A stretch of DNA of 64,000 nucleotides from Streptomyces humidus (GTDB lineage Bacteria > Actinomycetota > Actinomycetes > Streptomycetales > Streptomycetaceae), in the NCBI RefSeq assembly GCF_014649655.1, contig NZ_BMTL01000009.1, forward strand, positions 62,001 through 126,000, written 5' to 3'. The notes beneath the pieces are model-generated. The model ran no database searches and was not told the origin of the DNA. It saw only the letters and a list, made by a program, of their open reading frames with translations. The position numbers and the translations under genes were made by a program. Each line of letters opens with the position of its first letter. Positions within the stretch are counted from its first letter, which is position 1. Below, piece by piece: positions 26,787 to 33,755 of this stretch.

Positions 26787-27128
26787 GTGGACCTGTCTCT
26801 GTCGACCCGTACCGTCGGCGATCGTACGGTCGTCGAGGTCGGTGGCGAAATCGACGTATATACCGCGCCCAAGTTGCGCGAGCAGCTGGTCGAGCTGGTG
26901 AACGACGGGAATTTCCACCTCGTCGTCGACATGGAGGGCGTGGACTTCCTCGACTCCACCGGGCTCGGCGTGCTGGTCGGCGGACTGAAGCGGGTGCGCG
27001 CCCATGAGGGCTCGCTCCGCCTGGTCTGCAACCAGGAGCGTATTTTGAAGATCTTCCGCATCACCGGTCTGACCAAGGTGTTCCCGATTCACACCTCGGT
27101 CGACGAAGCGGTCGCTGCCACCGACTGA
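26787..27128 (+). CDS. bldG: BldG, anti-sigma-factor antagonist
   Basis: This SpoIIAA-like STAS protein of 113 residues is needed in S. coelicolor for aerial hyphae and antibiotic production. The phosphorylatable serine is Ser57 in [13 protein letters not shown]. In its dephosphorylated form it binds anti-sigma factors and frees sigma. The GTG at 26787 follows GGAGGATCC. The anti-sigma kinase gene lies 114 bp downstream, and a hairpin-rich spacer between them could limit read-through. Confidence 0.95.
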   Translation: MDLSLSTRTVGDRTVVEVGGEIDVYTAPKLREQLVELVNDGNFHLVVDMEGVDFLDSTGLGVLVGGLKRVRAHEGSLRLVCNQERILKIFRITGLTKVFPIHTSVDEAVAATD

Positions 27129-27242
27129 CCACCCCGTCCCGGGTCGCCCCGCGCGGCCCGGGCCCGGTTGGCCGAACAACGAAGGGGTCCGGGCTGAGCG
27201 GCCCGGCCCCTGACAGCACGCCCGTAGTTCCGAGGGGGACGC

Positions 27243-27671
27243 ATGGCCACCGTTGAACTCCGTTTCAGCGCGCTGCCCGAGCATGTCAGGACCGCCCGAC
27301 TGGTGGCGGCAGCGGTGGCGCGCAGGGCCGGAGTGGACGAGGCCGTCCTCGACGAGGTCAGGCTCGCTGTCGGCGAGGCCTGCACCCGCGCCGTCGGACT
27401 GCACCAGACCGTCGGCATCACCGCTCCGGTGAAGGTGCTGCTGATCGAGGAGGAGAAGCAGTTCTCCATCGAGGTCGGCGACGAGGCGCCCCGTTCCGCG
27501 CCCGGTGACCGGGCGCCCGGTTCCGGTGGGGGCGTGGAGGCCGAGGAGGACGAGATGGGCCTCGCGGTCATCAGCGGCCTGGTCGACGATGTGGAGGTCA
27601 CCGCCGGCGAACACGGCGGGCAGATCCGCATGACCTGGCCGAGGGCCTCGGCCGCGGCCACACCGGTCTGA
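27243..27671 (+). CDS. Anti-sigma factor, SpoIIAB/RsbW-like (BldG partner)
   Basis: The 142-residue protein has the HATPase_c fold of serine kinase anti-sigma factors, with an N-box-like LAVGEACTRAV, a G1-like VGDEAP and a G2-like EMGLAVISGLVDDVEV. The N-box asparagine (ExxxNA in SpoIIAB) is Arg49 here, and the G1 box lacks the usual DxGxG, so ATP binding or kinase activity may be weak. An insertion of Gly/Pro/Glu (SAPGDRAPGSGGGVEAEED) precedes the G2 box. From memory the S. coelicolor homologue SCO3548 interacts with BldG. A strong terminator follows. Confidence 0.85.
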   Translation: MATVELRFSALPEHVRTARLVAAAVARRAGVDEAVLDEVRLAVGEACTRAVGLHQTVGITAPVKVLLIEEEKQFSIEVGDEAPRSAPGDRAPGSGGGVEAEEDEMGLAVISGLVDDVEVTAGEHGGQIRMTWPRASAAATPV

Positions 27672-27691
27672 GCCGACCGACGTTTCTTCAC

Positions 27692-27723
27692 CCGAAGGGC
27701 CCCACTCAGGTGGGGCCCTTCGG
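27692..27723 (+). terminator. Terminator of the bldG operon
   Basis: A perfect 14-bp inverted repeat (CCGAAGGGCCCCAC and complement) with a four-base loop lies 20 bp after the anti-sigma gene stop. Confidence 0.85.
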
Positions 27724-27828
27724 CATGCGCGGACCTGGTTACCCGTGCATGCTGGCAGTGGTCTCATGAAGTGAGTCATGGGACGCCGAGTCATGCCGAG
27801 TCATGTGGTGGCGAAAATCGACTGCAAT

Positions 27829-27890
27829 TCGTGAAGCAATTCACGATCAATGCCTTGAAGGCATTACTTGACGAAAAGGCGAATTTCGTC
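27829..27890. promoter_or_regulatory. Three consecutive AT-rich inverted repeats upstream of hppA
   Basis: TCGTGAA/TTCACGA (27829-27846, 4-base loop), AATGCCT/AGGCATT (27849-27865, 3-base loop) and GACGAAA/TTTCGTC (27870-27890, 7-base loop) follow each other with almost no gap. They lie upstream of a -10-like TACAAT near 27925, so they may be operators or part of a small transcript. Confidence 0.5.
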
Positions 27891-27971
27891 TCCCGCACTC
27901 TGTTTTGATCAGGTTCCGGTACCTACAATCCGTCCACATCTTGAGCTCAGCCCAAGCGTCAAGGAGGACGA

Positions 27972-30377
27972 ATGGCGGGGCTTTCCACCTCTCATCCGTT
28001 GGACCACCCCACAACTCTCGCAGCGGCAGTACTGACCGATGGAAACCGCCTGCTCGTGGTGGTCATCGCGGTCGTGGCGCTGGCCGCTCTCGTGGTCGCG
28101 GGCGTACTGCTGCGCCAGGTGCTCGCGGCCGGCGAGGGCACCGACAGCATGAAGAAGATCGCGGCGGCGGTGCAGGAAGGCGCCAACGCCTATCTGGCCC
28201 GTCAGCTGCGCACGCTCGGCGTATTCGCCGTCGTCGTGTTCTTCCTGCTCATGCTGCTGCCCGCGGACGACTGGAATCAGCGTGCCGGGCGGTCGATCTT
28301 CTTCCTGATCGGCGCGGCGTTCTCGGCGGCCACCGGCTATATCGGCATGTGGCTGGCCGTGCGCAGTAATGTGCGTGTCGCCGCGGCGGCCCGTGAAGCG
28401 ACTCCGGGGGAAGGTGAACCCGAAAAGGATCTCACCACCGTTTCGCACAAGGCGATGAAGATCGCATTCCGCACGGGCGGCGTCGTCGGCATGTTCACGG
28501 TGGGGCTCGGGCTGCTCGGGGCCGCCTGCGTGGTGCTGGTGTACGCGGCCGACGCGCCGAAGGTACTGGAGGGTTTCGGCCTCGGTGCGGCCCTCATCGC
28601 GATGTTCATGAGGGTCGGCGGCGGAATCTTCACCAAGGCCGCCGACGTCGGCGCCGACCTGGTCGGCAAGGTCGAGCAGGGCATTCCGGAGGACGATCCG
28701 CGCAATGCCGCGACCATCGCCGACAATGTGGGCGACAACGTCGGCGACTGCGCGGGCATGGCGGCGGACCTCTTCGAGTCGTACGCCGTGACCCTGGTGG
28801 CCGCCCTGATCCTCGGCAAGGCGGCCTTCGGCGACGCCGGACTCGCCTTCCCACTGCTCGTCCCCGCCATCGGCGTGCTCACGGCCATGGTCGGAATCTT
28901 CGCGGTCGCCCCGCGACGCGCCGACCGCAGCGGCATGTCCGCGATCAACCGGGGATTCTTCATCTCCGCGGTGATCTCGCTCGTGCTGGTCGCCGTGGCC
29001 GTCTTCCTCTATCTCCCCGGGAAGTACGCCGACCTCGACGGCGTCACCGACGCCGCGGTCCAGGGCAAGAGCGGCGACCCGCGCGTCCTCGCCCTGGTCG
29101 CCGTGGCGATCGGCATCCTTCTGGCCGCCGTCATCCAGCAGTTGACGGGCTACTTCACCGAGACCACCCGCCGTCCGGTGCGCGACATCGGCAAGTCGTC
29201 GCTGACCGGCCCCGCCACGGTGATCCTCGCCGGTATCTCGGTCGGGCTCGAATCGGCCGTCTACACCGCCCTGTTGATCGGCCTCAGCGTCTACGGGGCG
29301 TTCCTGCTCGGCGGCACGTCGATCACGCTGGCGCTGTTCGCGGTGGCGCTGGCCGGCACCGGTCTGCTCACCACGGTCGGCGTGATCGTGGCGATGGACA
29401 CCTTCGGGCCGGTCTCCGACAACGCGCAGGGCATCGCGGAGATGTCCGGAGACGTCGAGGGCGCGGGCGCGCAGGTGCTCACCAACCTCGACGCCGTCGG
29501 CAACACGACCAAGGCCATCACCAAGGGCATCGCCATCGCCACCGCGGTCCTCGCGGCGGCGGCGCTCTTCGGGTCGTACCGGGACGCGATCACGACCGGC
29601 GCACAGGACGTCGGCGAAAAGCTCTCCGGAGCGGGCGCGCCCCTGAACCTGATGATGGACATCTCGCAGCCCAACAACCTCGTCGGCCTCATCGCGGGCG
29701 CGGCGGTCGTCTTCCTCTTCTCGGGGCTGGCGATCAACGCGGTGTCCCGGTCGGCCGGTTCCGTGGTGTTCGAGGTGCGGCGGCAGTTCCGCGAACACCC
29801 CGGGATCATGGACTACAGCGAGGAACCGGAGTACGGCAAGGTCGTCGACATCTGCACCCGGGACGCCCTGCGCGAGCTGGCCACACCGGGACTGCTCGCC
29901 GTGCTGGCGCCCGTCTTCATCGGGTTCACGCTCGGAGTCGGGGCACTGGGCGCGTTCCTGGCGGGCGCGATCGGCACCGGCACCCTGATGGCCGTCTTCC
30001 TGGCCAACTCCGGTGGCGCGTGGGACAACGCCAAGAAGCTCGTGGAGGACGGCCACCACGGCGGCAAGGGCAGCGAGGCGCACGCCGCGACGGTGATCGG
30101 CGACACGGTCGGCGATCCGTTCAAGGACACCGCCGGTCCCGCGATCAACCCGCTGCTGAAGGTCATGAACCTGGTGGCGCTGCTCATCGCGCCCGCCGTG
30201 ATCAAGTTCAGCTACGGCGCGGACAAGAGCATCGGCGTACGGATCATGATCGCGGTCCTCGCGCTGGCCGTCATCGTGGCCGCCGTCTACGTCTCCAAGC
30301 GGCGTGGGATCGCCGTGGGTGACGAGAACAACGCGGGGACGTCGTCCAAGTCGGCCGATCCCGCGGTGGTTTCGTAG
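27972..30377 (+). CDS. hppA: Membrane H+-translocating pyrophosphatase, K+-independent type
   Basis: HppA couples hydrolysis of pyrophosphate to proton export. The protein of 801 residues has about 16 membrane segments and the conserved acidic loops DNVGDNVGDCAGMAADLFES (from about residue 250) and DTVGDPFKDTAGPAINPLLK. Lys514 in VGNTTKAITKG is the residue that marks K+-independent enzymes; K+-dependent ones have Ala there. AAGGAGGACGA precedes the ATG at 27972. The upstream region carries three tandem inverted repeats, and a GC-rich terminator follows. Confidence 0.96.
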   Translation: MAGLSTSHPLDHPTTLAAAVLTDGNRLLVVVIAVVALAALVVAGVLLRQVLAAGEGTDSMKKIAAAVQEGANAYLARQLRTLGVFAVVVFFLLMLLPADDWNQRAGRSIFFLIGAAFSAATGYIGMWLAVRSNVRVAAAAREATPGEGEPEKDLTTVSHKAMKIAFRTGGVVGMFTVGLGLLGAACVVLVYAADAPKVLEGFGLGAALIAMFMRVGGGIFTKAADVGADLVGKVEQGIPEDDPRNAATIADNVGDNVGDCAGMAADLFESYAVTLVAALILGKAAFGDAGLAFPLLVPAIGVLTAMVGIFAVAPRRADRSGMSAINRGFFISAVISLVLVAVAVFLYLPGKYADLDGVTDAAVQGKSGDPRVLALVAVAIGILLAAVIQQLTGYFTETTRRPVRDIGKSSLTGPATVILAGISVGLESAVYTALLIGLSVYGAFLLGGTSITLALFAVALAGTGLLTTVGVIVAMDTFGPVSDNAQGIAEMSGDVEGAGAQVLTNLDAVGNTTKAITKGIAIATAVLAAAALFGSYRDAITTGAQDVGEKLSGAGAPLNLMMDISQPNNLVGLIAGAAVVFLFSGLAINAVSRSAGSVVFEVRRQFREHPGIMDYSEEPEYGKVVDICTRDALRELATPGLLAVLAPVFIGFTLGVGALGAFLAGAIGTGTLMAVFLANSGGAWDNAKKLVEDGHHGGKGSEAHAATVIGDTVGDPFKDTAGPAINPLLKVMNLVALLIAPAVIKFSYGADKSIGVRIMIAVLALAVIVAAVYVSKRRGIAVGDENNAGTSSKSADPAVVS

Positions 30378-30405
30378 ACCTGCTCACCGGTGCCCAGCTC
30401 AAAGG

Positions 30406-30443
30406 GCGGGCGGGCGGCGCGGGTTGCCGCGCCGCCCGCCCGC
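30406..30443 (+). terminator. Terminator of hppA
   Basis: A perfect 15-bp GC-only inverted repeat with an eight-base loop begins 28 bp after the hppA stop. Confidence 0.85.
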
Positions 30444-30588
30444 TGTGTCGGGTGTGTGACCAAGCCGTGACCCTTCTCTCCCTTGGCGCAAACGGCTTCA
30501 TTCGTCTGCATAGCGGACATTCGTTCTGGGGTTGCGCCCGGTGGCCGTGTATGTTCCGGGGCCGAGAGCCATGGAAGGGACCGATCCG

Positions 30589-31173
30589 GTGAACAAGAAG
30601 CTCGCGGCCGCACTGTCCGGCGCTGCGGTACTGGTACTGGCGCTGTCCGGATGCAGCAGCGACGACGGCGGCAACAAGGAACTCGACGCCTGGGCCAAGC
30701 AGGTCTGCGACGCCCTGCCCGCCCAGGACGCGAAGGTCGACGCGGCCAACGCCGCGATCAAGCAGGCCGCCACGGACAACAACGCCCCGGCGAACGTCCA
30801 GAAGACCGACTCGCAGGCCTTCCAGGACATGTCCGACGCCTACAACGCGCTCGCCCAGGCCGTCCAGAAGGCGGGGACGCCGCCCGGCGTCGACGGTGGC
30901 GAGAAGAAGCAGAAGGACGCCGTCTCGGCGCTCACCACCCTCTCGACCTCCTACGCCGCTCTGAAGAAGCAGGTCGACGCGCTGGACACGAAGGACCAGG
31001 CGAAGTTCGCCGACGGGCTGCAGAACATCGCCACCGACCTCGGCAAACTCAGCAAGAGCGGCAACACCGCGCTGAAGAACCTCGAACAGGGCGACGTCAA
31101 GAACGCCATGGCCGAGCAGGAGACCTGCAAGAAGGTCGCCTCCTCCGCCAAGGCCCGCGCGACGACGAGCTGA
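30589..31173 (+). CDS. Small secreted lipoprotein
   Basis: The protein of 194 residues has a lipoprotein signal (KKLAAALSGAAVLVLALSGC, Cys lipidated) and a mature helical, Lys/Ala/Gln-rich domain with two further cysteines (QVCDALPAQ near the start and ETCKKVASS near the end) that could form a disulfide. I do not recognise a function. The GTG at 30589 follows GGAAGGGA and begins a proper signal peptide. The methyltransferase gene starts 74 bp downstream, so they may be cotranscribed. Confidence 0.75.
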   Translation: MNKKLAAALSGAAVLVLALSGCSSDDGGNKELDAWAKQVCDALPAQDAKVDAANAAIKQAATDNNAPANVQKTDSQAFQDMSDAYNALAQAVQKAGTPPGVDGGEKKQKDAVSALTTLSTSYAALKKQVDALDTKDQAKFADGLQNIATDLGKLSKSGNTALKNLEQGDVKNAMAEQETCKKVASSAKARATTS

Positions 31174-31247
31174 CTGACGGCCGTACGAGGCGAGGCGCCC
31201 CGTGGGACGCCGCGCATGTGGCGACGGGAGACAGGCGACGGGAGACA

Positions 31248-32789
31248 ATGGCCGGCGTGAGTAACGCCACCCCAGCCCCCCTGCCCTCAGCCGACCGACC
31301 CGAGGTCGCCGCCCGGCTGCGCGAGGCCCTGCTCGCGGCCTCCTTCACCGCGGACGGCCTCCTCGAACTGCTCGGCGCACCTGCCTACGCGGCCCTGGCC
31401 CGCAGCGAGACCGTGCCCGCGCTGCGTGCCACCCGCGGGGACACGCCGCTGGAGACGCTCGTCCGCCTCTTCCTGCTCCAGCAGCCGGTGCCGCACGCGC
31501 GCGTGGCGGAGTTCCTGCCGGTACGCGCGTGCGTGGAGAGCGGCTGGCTGGCCCCCGCCGGAGTGGACGAGGTGGCCGCGACCGTCGACGTACGCCCGTA
31601 CGGCGGGCCGGACGGCGAGGACTGGTTCATCGTGTCCGACCTGGGATGCGCGGTCGGCGGCGCCGGCGGCAGCGCGAGCGGGGGCCGCCAGGCGGACGCG
31701 GCGGTCGTCCTGGGTGTGGGCGGCGCGTCGACGACCCTGGCGGGCATCACCGTCCGCAAGCCCGTCTCCGCCGCCCTCGACCTCGGCACCGGATCCGGCA
31801 TCCAGGCGTTGCACGCCGCCCAGCACGCCACGCGCGTGACGGCGACCGACGTCAACCCGCGGGCGCTGCACATCACCGCGCTCACGCTCGCGCTGTCCGG
31901 AGCCCCGGCCGCGGATCTGCGCGAGGGCTCGCTGTTCGAGCCGCTCCGCGACGACGAGACGTACGACCTGATCGTGTCGAACCCGCCGTTCGTGATCTCG
32001 CCGGGCGCCCGGCTGACCTACCGGGACGGCGGGATGGGCGGGGACGATCTGTGCCGCTCGGTCGTTCAGGGAGCGGGGGAACGGCTGAACGACGGCGGGT
32101 TCGCGCAGTTCCTCGCGAACTGGCAGCACGTGGAGGGGGAGGACTGGCAGGACAGGATCAGGTCATGGGTGCCACGCGGCTGTGACGCGTGGATCGTGCA
32201 GCGTGAGGTGCAGGACGTCACGCAGTACGCGGAACTCTGGCTGCGCGACGCCGGCGACCACCGGGGCGACCCCGCCGAGTACCGGGCGCGCTACGACGCA
32301 TGGCTGGATGAGTTCGAGGCGCGCAAGGTGAAGGCAGTCGGATTCGGCTGGATCACGCTGCGCAGGACGAAGTCCGCGGAGCCCGTGATCACGGTGGAGG
32401 AATGGCCGCATCCGGTCGAACAGCCGCTAGGCGACACGGTCCTGGCGCACTTCGAGCGGCTCGACCACCTGCGCACGCACGACGACGCGGCCCTCCTCGC
32501 CGGACGCTTCCGTCTGGCCGTGGAGGTCGTCCAGGAGCAGGTCGGGCTGCCCGGCGCCGAGGACCCGGAGCACGTCGTGCTCCGCCAGAACCGCGGCATG
32601 CGCCGGGCCACCAAGGTGGACACGGTCGGCGCGGGCTTCGCGGGCGTGTGCGACGGTTCGCTGAGCGCGGGCCGGATCCTCGATGCCATCGCCCAGCTGG
32701 TCGGAGAGGACCCGGTGCTGCTGCGGGACCGCACCCCGGCACAGATCCGCCTGCTGGTGGAGCAGGGATTCCTCGAACCGGCGGAGTGA
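31248..32789 (+). CDS. SAM-dependent methyltransferase of the NPPF type
   Basis: The 513-residue protein has an N-terminal helical domain (about 1-160), a Rossmann methyltransferase core with SAM motif ALDLGTGSGIQAL and catalytic VSNPPFVIS, and a C-terminal domain of about 150 residues. The NPPF motif is that of enzymes methylating amino groups, such as N6 of adenine, N2 of guanine in rRNA (RsmC) or glutamine in release factors (PrmC). The substrate here is unknown; rRNA or tRNA is a reasonable guess. GGGAGA precedes the ATG at 31248. Confidence 0.82.
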   Translation: MAGVSNATPAPLPSADRPEVAARLREALLAASFTADGLLELLGAPAYAALARSETVPALRATRGDTPLETLVRLFLLQQPVPHARVAEFLPVRACVESGWLAPAGVDEVAATVDVRPYGGPDGEDWFIVSDLGCAVGGAGGSASGGRQADAAVVLGVGGASTTLAGITVRKPVSAALDLGTGSGIQALHAAQHATRVTATDVNPRALHITALTLALSGAPAADLREGSLFEPLRDDETYDLIVSNPPFVISPGARLTYRDGGMGGDDLCRSVVQGAGERLNDGGFAQFLANWQHVEGEDWQDRIRSWVPRGCDAWIVQREVQDVTQYAELWLRDAGDHRGDPAEYRARYDAWLDEFEARKVKAVGFGWITLRRTKSAEPVITVEEWPHPVEQPLGDTVLAHFERLDHLRTHDDAALLAGRFRLAVEVVQEQVGLPGAEDPEHVVLRQNRGMRRATKVDTVGAGFAGVCDGSLSAGRILDAIAQLVGEDPVLLRDRTPAQIRLLVEQGFLEPAE

Positions 32790-32860
32790 CTGCAGGACCG
32801 CGAAGTTCATGACGGGTGACCGCGGAACGGGCGGGTGGCCGCGGACCTTGGGACGGATCT

Positions 32861-32895
32861 GCCGTGTGCCGTGTGCCGTGTGCCGTGTGCCGCGT
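32861..32895. repeat. Tandem heptamer repeat, five units
   Basis: GCCGTGT occurs four times in a row, followed by one variant GCCGCGT. The seven-base unit would shift the reading frame with each copy, which argues that the stretch is not translated. Confidence 0.9.
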
Positions 32896-32909
32896 CCGTT
32901 CCGGTCCCG

Positions 32910-32936
32910 GCTCCGGGCCGGCGCCCGGCCCGGAGC
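32910..32936 (+). terminator. Terminator-like hairpin after the methyltransferase gene
   Basis: Perfect 12-bp arms (GCTCCGGGCCGG and complement) flank a three-base loop, 121 bp after the methyltransferase stop. Confidence 0.6.
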
Positions 32937-33199
32937 GGTCCGGGCTGCACCCGGAGGCGTGCTCCTCGCGCCCGCCCTTTCCGCATGCGTCGCCCCCGCC
33001 CCCGCCCCCGTCCCCGCCGTCGCCGCGCCCTCGCACCGCCCCCCGGCCCGGATGTCGCGCCTGCTCGGGGGCATACCCGGCCCTTCGCCCCCGCCCGTAG
33101 TCCCGGCGTTCACCTCGGGTTCGCCGGGTCGCCGCCCGTGCGTGCCAGTCTCCCGGGGCCGGGGCGTGCGGGAGCGGGAGAGCAGAGGCGGGGACGCGC

Positions 33200-33397
33200 A
33201 TGGAGAGTGGGCCGACGATCTTCGCGGGGATGGTGTTCGTCCTGTTCGGGGGTGCGCTCCTGGTGTGGACCGCGGTGCGGGTGCGGCACGGCGAGCCGGT
33301 GGCCCAGGATGTGAGCCCCGTCGCATCGGCGGCCCTGGCGGGCTTTGCCGCGGTCGCCACGCTGGCCCTCGGCGCGTGGTGCTTCATCCGCCTCTGA
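33200..33397 (+). CDS. Small two-helix membrane protein
   Basis: This 65-residue frame (MESGPTIFAGMVFVLFGGALLVWTAV...) has two hydrophobic segments (about 6-26 and 42-63) with a charged turn (RVRHGEPVAQD). An AG-rich stretch with GAGGCGGGGA precedes the ATG. I do not know its role; Streptomyces genomes carry many such small membrane proteins. Confidence 0.6.
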   Translation: MESGPTIFAGMVFVLFGGALLVWTAVRVRHGEPVAQDVSPVASAALAGFAAVATLALGAWCFIRL

Positions 33398-33755
33398 GAC
33401 CGTCGGGGGATCATGTCCGGACACGGCGCGACCACCGCGCGGACCACCGACGGGACCTGCGGCGGGCCGTCTTCGTGGACGCTGCCGGATCTTCGTTCGA
33501 GTGGCGTGCGCGTGATCCCGTAGCTGTCCCGCAGGCAAAGGGGACGACATGTTCCGGCCGTACGGAAAAGGACCGGTCGGTACTCCGGGCGGCAGGAATG
33601 GCGGTAGTCGGGTTACCGTTCGAGTGGCCGTTGCGGGCTTTTCCCGTTTGACACGGGGGCGGGATGTACCGTCACACTCCGCAGCGTCACCATGACCCGA
33701 CCCCGGGAGCAAGGCCTGGGGAGGCCCCAGCGTCGATCCGGAGAGAAGAGCGAAG
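33398..33755. other. Upstream region of topA
   Basis: No gene seen. TTGACA at 33648-33653 is a good -35 hexamer, but the following TACCGT is only 13 bases away, so the exact topA promoter is unclear. Many topA genes are controlled by supercoiling at such leader regions. Confidence 0.5.

Larger units (their letters stand above)
32790..33199. other. Gene-free stretch with repeats
   Basis: I see no supportable gene. It contains a heptamer tandem repeat (32861-32895), a strong inverted repeat (32910-32936) and C-rich low-complexity sequence. Confidence 0.65.

Noticed and set aside
33500..33672. A canonical -35/-10 promoter for topA
   Set aside because: TTGACA at 33648 is good, but the only -10-like hexamer nearby is at 13 bases spacing, too short to call a promoter.
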